From the NCBI GenBank assembly GCA_031262405.1, contig JAISHS010000022.1:1-64000 (forward strand): a stretch of DNA of 64,000 bases. The letters run 5' to 3'. Source of the DNA: Oscillospiraceae bacterium. GTDB lineage: Bacteria > Bacillota > Clostridia > Oscillospirales > Oscillospiraceae. The translations under genes and the position numbers were made by a program. Below are positions 28,128 through 37,922 of the stretch, piece by piece; the first letter of the stretch is position 1; each line of letters opens with the position of its first letter. The notes under the pieces are model-generated. The model searched no databases. It was not told the origin of the DNA and saw only the letters and a program-made list of their open reading frames with translations.

Positions 28128-30098
28128 CTAATTATTCTCGAATTGACTATTATACAACTCCGCGTAAAACCCGCCCTGCGCGAGCAGCTCCTCATGGGTG
28201 CCGCGCTCGACAATCTCGCCGTCGCGCAGTACCAAAATCAAATCGGCACTCTTTATTGTAGACAATCTGTGCGCGATTATGAATGAGGTGCGACCGCGCG
28301 TTAGCGCCTCCATCGCACGCTGAATCTGAATCTCCGTGCGCGTATCGACAGAGCTTGTCGCCTCGTCGAGTATCAGCAGCGGCGCATTCTCTACAATCGC
28401 GCGCGCGATTGTAAGCAGCTGCCGCTGCCCGTCAGAGAGCGAAACGCGCTCGCCGAGATCGGTGTCATAGCCCTCCGGCAGGGTGCGGATGTAGTGGTCT
28501 AGCCCGACCATCTTGCAGGCAGAGACCACCTGCTCATCGGTGACTCCCGGAATGCTATAGGCTATGTTCTCGCGGATCGTCCCGTCAAAAATCCAGGTGT
28601 CCTGCAGAACCATGCCGAACAAATTGTGCACGCACTCGCGCGTCATCCGTTTTTCGGGAATGCCGTCAATGAGTATCTCGCCGCTGCCCGGCTCATAAAA
28701 CCGCATGAGCAGATTTACAATCGTCGTCTTGCCGCTGCCCGTCGGACCCACAATGGCAACCTTCTGCCCGGGAAGCGCCTTCGCGGAAAAGTTCTTGATT
28801 ACGGGCGCACCCTGCGAGAAGCTAAAGCTCACGTCCGTAAACTCGCCCTCGCCGCGTGCATCGCGCCCCCTAACCGCGCCCTCTTCCTCGGGATGAAGCG
28901 CCTTCGCGGAAAATTTCTTGACAAGGGGCACGCCCGGCGTATAGCTAAAGCTCACGTCAACAAACTCGACCTCGCCGCGCGTCTCATGCTCACTGATAGC
29001 TCCCTCTTCCTCCGGCGAAAGCTCCTCCTGATCGAGAAACTCAAACACGCGCTCGACCGCCGCCGCGGCGGACTGGAGCGTCGTCGCCGCCTGCGCAAAC
29101 TGGTTCAGCGGCTGGGAAAACAGCCGCACATATACGATAAAGGCGACGATAACCGAAAAATCCATCCTCCCGTCAAGCGCCAAGGCGCCGCCCACAACAC
29201 AGACCGCAACAAAGCCCAGATTGCCGATAAAGCCCATGAGCGGCATCATAATTCCGCTTATGAACTGCGCCTTCCAGGCGCTCTCCAGCAGCTTCTTATT
29301 TATTTGAGTGAAGGTTTTTTCACTGCTGTCCTCCGCGTTATAGGCGCGGACGGTGTTGAGCGCGGCATAGATTTCCTCTATGTGCCCGTCAATTTTGCCG
29401 AGCTGCTTCTGTTGATTCTTAAAATACTTCTGCGACCTGCCGATAATGAGCGTCACCAAAACAAAGCCCAAAATCGTCGCACCGACGGCGACCGCGGCGA
29501 GCGTCGCGTCCGTTACGAACATCATAATGAGCGAGCCGAAGAAGAGGAAAAAGGCGCTCGTGAGCTGACCGACGCTCATATTGAGGGTCTGCGCCATGGT
29601 GTCAATGTCGTTCGTGACCCGCGAGAGAATGTCGCCGAAATTCACCTTGTCAAAATAGGCGAGGGTGAGTCGGTTAATCTTCGAGCTTATGTTCTCGCGC
29701 ATGGAATAGGACAGCTTCTGCGTGACCGTCGCCATAATAAAGCCCTGACCATAGGCGCAGAGCGCGCCGACGCCGTAGACAATAATCAGCGTAATTCCAA
29801 TCCGCGCCGTCTCCGCGAGATCAAGCTTTGCCGAAAAATCCCCCGCCGCGAGGGACATTATATAGTCCTCCACGAGCTTCGTCATCGCGCGGAGCCTGTC
29901 GGGCCCGACGATTACGCAGATTGCGCCGACCGCTGAGAGGATAAAGGCGGCTATAATAACCCTGCCATAGGGCTTGGCAAAGCCGATGAAGCGGCCGAGC
30001 GCCGCCTTAAAATTCTTGGGCTTTTCAAAGCCCCCGCGCCCGGGTCCGCCCGGCCCCGGGCCGCGTCTCATGGGAGGAGTTCTTCTGTCGTCAGGCAT
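28128..30098 (-). CDS. ABC transporter, fused permease/ATP-binding protein (exporter half B)
   Basis: GPTGSGKTT, LSDGQRQLLTIARAIVENAPLLILDEATSSVD; multi-TM N-terminal region. Confidence 0.96.
   Translation of the reverse strand: MPDDRRTPPMRRGPGPGGPGRGGFEKPKNFKAALGRFIGFAKPYGRVIIAAFILSAVGAICVIVGPDRLRAMTKLVEDYIMSLAAGDFSAKLDLAETARIGITLIIVYGVGALCAYGQGFIMATVTQKLSYSMRENISSKINRLTLAYFDKVNFGDILSRVTNDIDTMAQTLNMSVGQLTSAFFLFFGSLIMMFVTDATLAAVAVGATILGFVLVTLIIGRSQKYFKNQQKQLGKIDGHIEEIYAALNTVRAYNAEDSSEKTFTQINKKLLESAWKAQFISGIMMPLMGFIGNLGFVAVCVVGGALALDGRMDFSVIVAFIVYVRLFSQPLNQFAQAATTLQSAAAAVERVFEFLDQEELSPEEEGAISEHETRGEVEFVDVSFSYTPGVPLVKKFSAKALHPEEEGAVRGRDARGEGEFTDVSFSFSQGAPVIKNFSAKALPGQKVAIVGPTGSGKTTIVNLLMRFYEPGSGEILIDGIPEKRMTRECVHNLFGMVLQDTWIFDGTIRENIAYSIPGVTDEQVVSACKMVGLDHYIRTLPEGYDTDLGERVSLSDGQRQLLTIARAIVENAPLLILDEATSSVDTRTEIQIQRAMEALTRGRTSFIIAHRLSTIKSADLILVLRDGEIVERGTHEELLAQGGFYAELYNSQFENN
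28767..29012 (-). repeat. In-frame tandem duplication, 2 x 123 bp (41 aa), inside the ABC transporter gene
   Basis: EEEGAISEHETRGEVEFVDVSFSYTPGVPLVKKFSAKALHP followed by EEEGAVRGRDARGEGEFTDVSFSFSQGAPVIKNFSAKALPG. Confidence 0.95.
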
Positions 30099-31857
30099 TT
30101 TTCAGTTCCTCCTCCGATAACTGCGAATAGGCAATCTCGCGATAGACCTGACAGTCTCGCATCAGCTCGTCGTGGGTGCCGATTCCAACGGTCTGTCCGT
30201 TTTCAAGCACTATAATCTTATCCGCGTCGCGAATAGTGCCTATCCGCTGGGCTACGATGAGTCGCGTAGAGTCTGAAAGCTCCTCGTTAAGGGCGCGGCG
30301 AAGCTGCTTATCCGTCTTGAAATCCAGCGCGGAGAAGGAGTCGTCAAAGATGAAAATCTCGGGCTCGCGGCAGACCGCCCGCGCGATGGAAAGCCGCTGC
30401 TTCTGACCGCCGGAGACGTTCGCGCCGCCCTGAGCAATGCGCGAGTCGTAACCTTCCTCCATCTTATTAATAAATTCGTCGCCCTGAGCAATTTTCGCCG
30501 CATATTTAATCTGCTCTATTTCCGGCTCGGGTTTGCCGTTGTCTCCGAAGGCTATGTTACTGCTAACGGTGCCGGAGAACATGACGCTCCTCTGCGGAAT
30601 ATAGCCCAGTCTGTCGCGCAGCTGCCTTAGGGTATACTGCCGCACGTCGACGCCGTCCACTAAAACCGTCCCCTCCGTCGCATCATAAAAGCGGGGGATA
30701 AGATTGACGATAGTCGATTTTCCGCTGCCCGTCGAGCCGATAAAGGCAACTGTCTCGCCGCGCTCGGCCTTAAAGGAGATGTTCTTTAATACATAGTCCT
30801 CCGCGCCCGGATACTTAAAGCTCACGTCCCGAAACTCAACGGTGCCCTTCAGCTCCTGTGAAATCTCCGCTAGGCCCGGCCCGTCGAGAACGCTGGAGGG
30901 GGTGTCCAGAACCTCGTTGATACGCCGCGCGGAAACGAGCACGCGCGGGAGCATTACGAAGATGAAAACCATCATAACAAAGCTCATTACAACCTGCATG
31001 GCGTAAGAGGAAAAGACGACCATATTAGAAAAAAGCGTCAGCTTGTCAAGAGCCTGCGCCCTATCAATGAGCGAGGAACCGATCCAATACACCGAGAGGG
31101 GAAGTCCGCTCATAACCAGGTTCATACAGGGCATCATAAAGCTCATAGTCCGCGTGGTGAAAAGATAGTTCCCCGTTAGGGCGCGGTTTGCCTTGCGGAA
31201 TTTGCTCTCTTGATATTTTTCCGCGTTATAGGCTCTCACCACGCGCAGCCCCGTCAGGTTCTCGCGGGTTATAGCGTTTAGGTTGTCGGTGAGGGTTTGA
31301 ATCTTGCGAAAGCGCGGGACAACAAGCGTAGAGATAAAGGATATAACGAGCACGATAAAGATCACCGCAACGCCGGTGGCAAGCGTCCATTCGCTAGTTC
31401 CCTTTCCGGCAATCTTGACCAGAGCCCAAACCGCCATAATCGGCGCGCGCAAAACCACTTGCATACCCATGGCAATCAGAAACTGCACCTGTACCACGTC
31501 GTTGGTAGAGCGCGTAATGAGGCTGGCGGTTGAAAAGCGGTTGACCTCGCCCATGGAAAAGGAGAGCACCTTGCGGAAGACCTCAAGCCTAAGATTACTG
31601 GCAAAACCGGCGGAGATGCGCGCGGCAAAAAAGCCAACTATAATCGCCAGCGCAAGCGAGCCTAAGGCGCAGGCAAGCATCTTCGCGCCCTCGTTCCATA
31701 TTTCGGCGGCAGTGCCTCCGGCGGGAATCAGACTCGTGATATTCGTCATAAAGTCCGGAATACGCAGCTCAAGATATACCTGACCGGCAACGAAGGCCAC
31801 GCTCAGCAGCACCGCCAGCCACTCCTTGGCAGTCAGCCGCTTTAACAGTTTCAGCAT
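30091..31857 (-). CDS. ABC transporter, fused permease/ATP-binding protein (exporter half A)
   Basis: GSTGSGKSTIVNLIPRFYD, VSGGQKQRLSIARAV; overlaps the next ABC gene start. Confidence 0.96.
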   Translation of the reverse strand: MLKLLKRLTAKEWLAVLLSVAFVAGQVYLELRIPDFMTNITSLIPAGGTAAEIWNEGAKMLACALGSLALAIIVGFFAARISAGFASNLRLEVFRKVLSFSMGEVNRFSTASLITRSTNDVVQVQFLIAMGMQVVLRAPIMAVWALVKIAGKGTSEWTLATGVAVIFIVLVISFISTLVVPRFRKIQTLTDNLNAITRENLTGLRVVRAYNAEKYQESKFRKANRALTGNYLFTTRTMSFMMPCMNLVMSGLPLSVYWIGSSLIDRAQALDKLTLFSNMVVFSSYAMQVVMSFVMMVFIFVMLPRVLVSARRINEVLDTPSSVLDGPGLAEISQELKGTVEFRDVSFKYPGAEDYVLKNISFKAERGETVAFIGSTGSGKSTIVNLIPRFYDATEGTVLVDGVDVRQYTLRQLRDRLGYIPQRSVMFSGTVSSNIAFGDNGKPEPEIEQIKYAAKIAQGDEFINKMEEGYDSRIAQGGANVSGGQKQRLSIARAVCREPEIFIFDDSFSALDFKTDKQLRRALNEELSDSTRLIVAQRIGTIRDADKIIVLENGQTVGIGTHDELMRDCQVYREIAYSQLSEEELKNA

Positions 31858-31896
31858 TAATGTTCCTTCTTCTCTTCAAAATGGATAATAGACTTC

Positions 31897-31922
31897 AAGG
31901 GGCAACTGCTTGCCCCTTGTTA
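31897..31922. other. Intergenic hairpin upstream of the ABC exporter operon
   Basis: CAAGGGGCAA-CTGC-TTGCCCCTTG. Confidence 0.6.
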
Positions 31923-32022
31923 AGTGTAACCCTATAAAGTATATACTACGTCAATTCATTGTCAACCGCCGCACCTAAATGAAAAGTAAAATTATTGTAA
32001 AATTTGCCTTCCGCGTAAATGT

Positions 32023-32958
32023 TTATACTTGTTTATACTTGCCGCCTCCAATAAATTCCCTAAGGAGCGCGTTATCGGGGATCAACTCCGCCGAGACCGG
32101 CTCAAAGAGGTCAAAGGCGGTATAAATCTTCTTGAGCTCCGCGCTTCGCTCACAGTCGGGCACGTTTAGGAAGAAGCTCTGCGCGAAGCCGCGCATAAGC
32201 CCCACCTCATAGGGAAGGGAGGAGTCAAATCTGAAATTGGCCTTGCCCTTAAAGGGACCTATATAGTCCTTCTCGCCGCGCCTGATGTTCCCCCAAAGCT
32301 TCATCGTATATTCCGGAGCCGCCCCGCGATACAGCTTATCGCGCACCAGCCTGCGCACGAGCCGCATCCAGGTCCCTTTGAAGCAGACCTTGCCCGCCTC
32401 ATCCTTAACGTCGCTGCGCGCGCTGATATAAAGCTTCATCGCCTCCGGCTGATAGTGCGTCACCATGTCGTTGAGCGCGTGAATGCCCTCCACAACCACA
32501 ATCTCGTTTTTACCCAGCTTAATTCTCTCCGAGGGCTCACTCTCGCGCCTCTGCTGGGCAAAGTTATATGCCGGAACCTCAATCTCGCGCCCCGCCGCCA
32601 AATCCTCAAAGTGCCGCCCCAGAAGCTCCATGTCGAGACAAAAGGGCGACTCCAAATCCAGCTCGCCGTTAGGAAGCCTTGGACTCGTCTCATCCACCGT
32701 TTTGTAATAGCTGTCCATACCCAGCGCATAGGAGCCGATCCCGCGGCTTTCAAGCTCCTCCTCAATCTTCATAGAGGTCGTGGTCTTTCCGCTGCCGGAG
32801 GGCCCCGAAATCAGAAGAATCGGAGACTTCTCAATATTATACATCACCATGTCCGCGGCAAGCATAATCTTGTCGTGAAACTCCTCGTTGCACTCGCGCA
32901 CAAATGAAGCCGGGTCCGCCCTAACGGCGCTGTTTATCTCCGCTAACTTATATGCCAC
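32023..32958 (-). CDS. Uridine kinase-like nucleoside kinase
   Basis: LISGPSGSGKTTTS, LGMDSYYK, VVEGIHALND. Confidence 0.88.
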   Translation of the reverse strand: MAYKLAEINSAVRADPASFVRECNEEFHDKIMLAADMVMYNIEKSPILLISGPSGSGKTTTSMKIEEELESRGIGSYALGMDSYYKTVDETSPRLPNGELDLESPFCLDMELLGRHFEDLAAGREIEVPAYNFAQQRRESEPSERIKLGKNEIVVVEGIHALNDMVTHYQPEAMKLYISARSDVKDEAGKVCFKGTWMRLVRRLVRDKLYRGAAPEYTMKLWGNIRRGEKDYIGPFKGKANFRFDSSLPYEVGLMRGFAQSFFLNVPDCERSAELKKIYTAFDLFEPVSAELIPDNALLREFIGGGKYKQV

Positions 32959-34406
32959 TTCAGCTTCTCCTTATTTTCAACAATGCTTTCTATACTCTCT
33001 ATATATTCCTTGGGATACTTCGGGTTGAAAATCCGCTCAATCCTCCCGCCGGGCAGACAAAGCTTCGTCGAGGCCCCGCCGCCGAGCGCAATCACAGAAA
33101 AAAGCTCCTCCATCATGCAGATGTTATATAAACTGCCCGTCCCGCCTTTTTCCCAGCCGACGTTCTCAAAGCCGCCGGACATATATTTCTGACGATAGAG
33201 ATAGTATGGCGCAAAGCCCGCCTCATTAAGCGCGAAACAAGCCTCATCAAGCATTTTGCCGACGGCGCCCGCGTCCGGTCTCGCCGTATCTCCCAGCGTA
33301 ATCGCCGAGCCCTTTTTAAGTGCCAGCGTGTGAATGGTAATATTCTCCGGCTTCATGGCCAGCACCGTCTCAAGCGTCGCGGCAAATTTTTCCGGACTGT
33401 CCGCCGGAAGCCCCGCAATGAGGTCCATATTGAGCTGGAAAGCCCCCGCGTCCCGCACCAGCTCCACAGCATTAACCACATCCCGCGCCGTGTGCCGCCG
33501 ACCAATCGCCGCCAAAACACCGTCGTCCATACTCTGCGGATTGACGCTCACGCGCGTCACCCCGTGTTCCCGCAAAACCGCCAGCTTCTCCGGCGTAATC
33601 GTATCTGGCCTGCCGGCCTCCACCGTAATCTCCCGCAATAGGGAAAAATCAAAGGCCGCCTCGAGCGCACGAAACAGCGCATCCAGCTGCCCCGCCGAGA
33701 GCGTCGTCGGCGTGCCCCCACCGATATATAGGCAAACCGCGCGCCGCCCCGTCTCACGCAGAGCCGCACCAACCGCTTCAATCTCGCGAAAAAGCGCCGC
33801 CAAATAATCCGGAATCAGCCCCGCACTTTTACCCACATCGGCGGATACAAAGCTGCAATAGCTGCACCGCGAGGGGCAAAACGGAACCCCGACATAGACC
33901 CCCACATCCTCTTTAGCCAGCTGCGCCTTCACACTTCGCGCCGCCTTCGCCGCAGCCAGACACAGCCGCGCCCTATCAGAGCGCACCTCATACTCACGGC
34001 AAAACCTCGACACCGCCGCGCGCTCGGAAACGCCCTCGTCCAAAATTGCGCTCATGAGCTTCGCCGGTCGAATCCCGGTAAGGCTGCCCCAGACGGGCTT
34101 CTCCATACCGGCGCCTAGCGCCGCGCGGTAAAACGAGAGCTTAACGAGCCTGTCCAGCACCCGCTTGCGCACTAGTTCCCCCGCGCTATCGTCCTTTTTC
34201 TCCCGCGCCCGACCGATATAGCACCCGCCGCCGATCACCAGACGGCACACCGCGGTATAAAACCGCGCCCCCTCAAATAAGCGGCTCTCGCAATAATCAC
34301 CCTCCGGCGCCGCCTCGGGATAAACCGGCCGCTCCTCCGGGAAAAACATAAGCAGCGCCTGCTCCAAACTATAGCGCAGCTCATGACCAATTAAATACAG
34401 TTTCAT
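32943..34406 (-). CDS. hemZ: HemZ-like coproporphyrinogen dehydrogenase / radical SAM protein
   Basis: VGVPFCPSRCSYCSF, IGGGTPTTLSAGQL, SVNPQSMDD; N-terminal extension typical of HemZ. Confidence 0.9.
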   Translation of the reverse strand: MKLYLIGHELRYSLEQALLMFFPEERPVYPEAAPEGDYCESRLFEGARFYTAVCRLVIGGGCYIGRAREKKDDSAGELVRKRVLDRLVKLSFYRAALGAGMEKPVWGSLTGIRPAKLMSAILDEGVSERAAVSRFCREYEVRSDRARLCLAAAKAARSVKAQLAKEDVGVYVGVPFCPSRCSYCSFVSADVGKSAGLIPDYLAALFREIEAVGAALRETGRRAVCLYIGGGTPTTLSAGQLDALFRALEAAFDFSLLREITVEAGRPDTITPEKLAVLREHGVTRVSVNPQSMDDGVLAAIGRRHTARDVVNAVELVRDAGAFQLNMDLIAGLPADSPEKFAATLETVLAMKPENITIHTLALKKGSAITLGDTARPDAGAVGKMLDEACFALNEAGFAPYYLYRQKYMSGGFENVGWEKGGTGSLYNICMMEELFSVIALGGGASTKLCLPGGRIERIFNPKYPKEYIESIESIVENKEKLKWHIS

Positions 34407-34425
34407 ACACTAAACATAGACCCAA

Positions 34426-34471
34426 TTACGACGATAGTCAAGGATTTTTTAATCCTTGACTATCGTCGTAA
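34426..34471. other. Perfect 21-bp inverted repeat upstream of hemZ
   Basis: TTACGACGATAGTCAAGGATT-TTTT-AATCCTTGACTATCGTCGTAA. Confidence 0.9.
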
Positions 34472-34527
34472 AAATAAAAGATATTAAATAATAAATAATA
34501 GACAGTCATTGCAATCGGCCGCTTTTT

Positions 34528-34588
34528 TATTGTGTCGCCTCCGGCGACTCCATAATTGTCAATTGTCAATTCTCAATTGTCAATTGGC
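34528..34588. repeat. GTCGC hairpin + AATTGTC heptamer repeat (partial copy of the 19965-20110 element)
   Basis: tgtcgcctccggcgactccataattgtcaattgtcaattctcaattgtcaattgg. Confidence 0.75.
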
Positions 34589-34606
34589 TCTGCTCCGCAG
34601 GAGCCC

Positions 34607-36553
34607 TTACTTGTACTCAAAATCCGTCGCGCTATACATCCGCGCCTGCATATCCCCTTCCGACACCTCGCGCGTCACCGGCTCTATGTCCAGATTCTCC
34701 CTCAGCCAGGCGTTAGTCCGCGCGGAGTCAAGCGTCGCATTGACGTTTAAACCCCAGACAAACCTCTCGTTACCTAAGGGATCCAAAACCAAGCTCTTTG
34801 TATCGCCCGGCTGACTCTCCAAAGCGTCACGCAGCCAACTGAAGCTTAAGCTGATATGAAGGTCATAAAAGAATTGAGTATACTCCTTGTCGTCCGTTCT
34901 TAAAATCCAAGCCTGACCGATGTTACCGTCCTGCATATCGGGCAGAATGCACTCGGTGTAAAGCTCATAGGCCTGCTCCTGCGTGATCTCAATCGACTCA
35001 TACTCGTGCTTCTCGAGGTTATAAAACTCCACCCAGCCCGTATCCATATTCTCCTTCGCGACAGGCCGCTCGGGAAGCTTGCGCCTTAATATCATCTCCG
35101 GCGTATTGAGAAAGTCCTGAAGAGCTTGCGCATCGTCCGAAGCGTCGATATTGAGCGTATAGCGACGCTGAACGTGCGAGCCGTTCTTTAGCTCATAGTC
35201 AAATCTCACAGCCACGACGCCGTCGTCATAGTTCGGATTCTCGTTCAGCGCCTTGTGCGAGATTATACTCGCGTGAAGCTGACGGACAAATTCTATTTCC
35301 TCCGGCTCATTCAGCTGAGTGGCCTCGCCGATATCACTCAGATACACATTGTCAATCTCACTCAGCTCCGGCACGCGCCGCTCAAAGCCGAAGAGGTCAA
35401 AGTCCATCGCGAGAATCAGCCCCACGCACAGGGCCGCTACCAGTCCCCACTTTTTAAAGTTCGCGCCCGAAAATACGCGCAGGGTCTTCTCCAGCAGCAT
35501 CTCCCCCGCGAAATAGCCGACGAAGGCGCCGACGGCCGCAAAGGCGCAGATGTAATATGCCGCAACAGATGTGAGAGTCCGATCGTAGATGATTTCATAG
35601 AGGCAAATCCCCAAGACCACCGCGCAGCCAATAGTTAAGCAGTATTTGAAAACCGGCCTTAGGGGTCGCACGGCGACGACGTCTCCGGCACTCTCCATGC
35701 GCCGGCGGCGCAGCAGCAGCAGCGCCAAAAACGCCATGACAAGCCCCACCGCGCCGAGTACGAAGAGATAGTTCCAGCCGGTGTAGCTAGCGCCCGTCAC
35801 TTTTTCGATGCCCGCTAAGTCCTTGGTTATTACTGCCGGAACCGAGGTGCGTAAAATAAGGTGAGCCGCCGGGGAAAAGCTCGTGAAGGCGGAGTTGCTC
35901 TCAAGAGCGTTGCTGTATAGACCATACGAAAAGCGGTCAAGCATATTGTAGAGCAGACTCAAAAATACCACGGCGGTAAAATTCAAAATCGCATAAATCG
36001 CCGGCAGCACCAAAATATGCCCCGTCAGCATCGCGCACAGACAGGCGAAGCCATAGAAAAACAGATTCAGAAGACACATCATCGCCAGCATCTGCGCCGC
36101 ATAGCCGATAAGAGCCAGACCGTAAGCCGCGCCGACCGCCAGAGCCAGCAGGAACATTATAATATTACTCAGGAGCATGAAGACAAGCCCCGGCGTAAAG
36201 ACGGAGATAAAGAGCCCCTCGCGCTTAACGGGAGCGGAGGCCATGAGCGAGACGCCCCTGCCTGTATAGAGCCAGTGGAAGGCCGCCATAGCGAAGAAAA
36301 TGCCGAAGATTGCACTCATGAACATTCCGCCCACATAACCGGCTCGCAGCAGATATGCCCCCGTCGTGCTTGTAGCGTATATTATGTCGCGGGGAGTAAA
36401 GGCTAGGCTCAGCCTGGTGTTGAGAGCGACCGGCACGATGAGCAGCCAGATCACGAAATAAGCCGTATAGAGCGGCCAAAAACGATTGAGCTGACTTAAA
36501 AACAGCGCCTTATTAAAGTATGATGTCTTTGACTTCATAGTCCTCACCCCCAA
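34607..36553 (-). CDS. ABC transporter permease with large extracytoplasmic domain
   Basis: Multiple hydrophobic segments; overlaps the ABC ATPase gene in a GntR-ATPase-permease cassette. Confidence 0.85.
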   Translation of the reverse strand: MGVRTMKSKTSYFNKALFLSQLNRFWPLYTAYFVIWLLIVPVALNTRLSLAFTPRDIIYATSTTGAYLLRAGYVGGMFMSAIFGIFFAMAAFHWLYTGRGVSLMASAPVKREGLFISVFTPGLVFMLLSNIIMFLLALAVGAAYGLALIGYAAQMLAMMCLLNLFFYGFACLCAMLTGHILVLPAIYAILNFTAVVFLSLLYNMLDRFSYGLYSNALESNSAFTSFSPAAHLILRTSVPAVITKDLAGIEKVTGASYTGWNYLFVLGAVGLVMAFLALLLLRRRRMESAGDVVAVRPLRPVFKYCLTIGCAVVLGICLYEIIYDRTLTSVAAYYICAFAAVGAFVGYFAGEMLLEKTLRVFSGANFKKWGLVAALCVGLILAMDFDLFGFERRVPELSEIDNVYLSDIGEATQLNEPEEIEFVRQLHASIISHKALNENPNYDDGVVAVRFDYELKNGSHVQRRYTLNIDASDDAQALQDFLNTPEMILRRKLPERPVAKENMDTGWVEFYNLEKHEYESIEITQEQAYELYTECILPDMQDGNIGQAWILRTDDKEYTQFFYDLHISLSFSWLRDALESQPGDTKSLVLDPLGNERFVWGLNVNATLDSARTNAWLRENLDIEPVTREVSEGDMQARMYSATDFEYK

Positions 36554-37406
36554 GCTCGTAGATAAAAATCTCCTCCAGCGACAGCGGCACCAGATCCATA
36601 AAGAGCGGACTTGCCGTCGCGAGACTGTTTGCGACCTCCTCGCGGCTCCCGCGAATTATAAGCGTGTTGAGTCTTCCCGTTCCGGAGCGGCTCAATATGT
36701 CGAGACTGTCCGGAATCGCCCCGCCGTCCGGCAGAGCCAGCTGCACCTTGACCAGATTCTCCTGCAGCTCCGAGAGCGTCCGCTCGAGAAGCATCTTGCC
36801 GTGATTCATAATTCCCACATGGTCACAGACGTCCTCCAGCTCGCGCAGATTGTGAGAGCTAACCAAGACCGTCGTTCCGTGCTCGGCGACGTCGGACATA
36901 AGAATGCTCCAGACCTGACGGCGCATAACGGGGTCGAGTCCGTCCACCGGTTCATCCATCACGAGCAGCCTCGGGCAGCAGCTGGCCGCGATTAGAAACG
37001 CCGCCTGCTTCTGCATACCCTTAGACAGCGAGCGCATCTTCACCTTCTCGTCCAGCGAGAACGCCTTTAAAAGCTTTTCATATCTCTCGCGGCTAAAGCG
37101 GGGATAGAGCCCCGCGTTAAAATTAGCCATGTCCTTTATCGTGGCCTGCGTGAAGAAAAACACGTCGTCGGGAATATAGGCTGTGCCCGCCTTCATCCAG
37201 GCGTTTTCAAAAATCTCCTCGCCGCCGACCAGAAGCTGACCGGAGTCCTCCCGCATGATGCCCGTTATGTGGCGGATAAGGGTAGACTTGCCCGCGCCGT
37301 TCGGACCGACCAGCCCATAGATAGCGCCGACCGGCACCGTCATGTTCAGCTCATCGAGCGCCTTGAAATCGCCGAAATATTTTGTGAGGTTAGTCGCCTT
37401 TATCAT
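36513..37406 (-). CDS. ABC transporter ATP-binding protein
   Basis: GLVGPNGAGKSTLIRHI, LLVMDEPVDGLDPVMR. Confidence 0.95.
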   Translation of the reverse strand: MIKATNLTKYFGDFKALDELNMTVPVGAIYGLVGPNGAGKSTLIRHITGIMREDSGQLLVGGEEIFENAWMKAGTAYIPDDVFFFTQATIKDMANFNAGLYPRFSRERYEKLLKAFSLDEKVKMRSLSKGMQKQAAFLIAASCCPRLLVMDEPVDGLDPVMRRQVWSILMSDVAEHGTTVLVSSHNLRELEDVCDHVGIMNHGKMLLERTLSELQENLVKVQLALPDGGAIPDSLDILSRSGTGRLNTLIIRGSREEVANSLATASPLFMDLVPLSLEEIFIYELGGEDYEVKDIIL

Positions 37407-37780
37407 TTATTATATCCCCCCTCGTTCTCCTGTCCGGCAATGCGGCAGACAATCTCCTCGTCCGCAACTCCCGCCTGCCTAAGCTCCGTAACCGTCGAGT
37501 CCAGCGCCAAGAAAAGCTGCTCCCGCCGCGCGTCCTTCGCCTTTGAAAAGTCCGCCACAAAGCTGCCGCGTCCGGCCACGGAATAGATATAGCCCTCGCC
37601 CTCAAGCTCTCTGTAGGCCTTTTGAATGGTGTTCGGATTGACCGCCAAAGAGCTTGCAGTCTCGCGCACAGAGGGAATTCTGTCGTCGGTAGCCAGAACC
37701 CCGGTGAGTATAGCGCGCCTGAGCGAGTCCTTGATCTGCTCATAAATCGGCCTCGGGTCTTTATAGTTAACCGAAAACAA
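37403..37780 (-). CDS. GntR-family (YtrA-type) regulator
   Basis: LFSVNYKDPRPIYEQIKDSLRRAILTG...IPSVRETASSLAVNPNTIQKAYRELEGEGYI; TTG start at 37780 preferred over the longer ORF. Confidence 0.9.
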   Translation of the reverse strand: MFSVNYKDPRPIYEQIKDSLRRAILTGVLATDDRIPSVRETASSLAVNPNTIQKAYRELEGEGYIYSVAGRGSFVADFSKAKDARREQLFLALDSTVTELRQAGVADEEIVCRIAGQENEGGYNK

Positions 37781-37796
37781 TTTTTCACCCCCAACT

Positions 37797-37815
37797 GTAT
37801 TAGATGTGTTAATAC
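37797..37815. promoter_or_regulatory. Candidate GntR/YtrA operator
   Basis: GTATTA-GATGTGT-TAATAC inverted repeat about 17 bp upstream of the GntR start. Confidence 0.5.
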
Positions 37816-37922
37816 GGTCAGAATACACCACAAGAGAGGCTTTGTCAAGTGTTTTTCGGAAAAATTTACTAAAAAACTTAGTTGATAAAAAAAGACAAAT
37901 ATAGTATAATTCAAAAACTTGT

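Noticed and set aside
28626-29936. 436-aa + strand ORF
   Set aside because: Antisense to a well-supported ABC transporter gene; Arg/His/Leu-rich shadow ORF typical of high-GC sequence.
35255-35638. 127-aa + strand ORF
   Set aside because: Antisense to the ABC permease CDS; no recognisable features.
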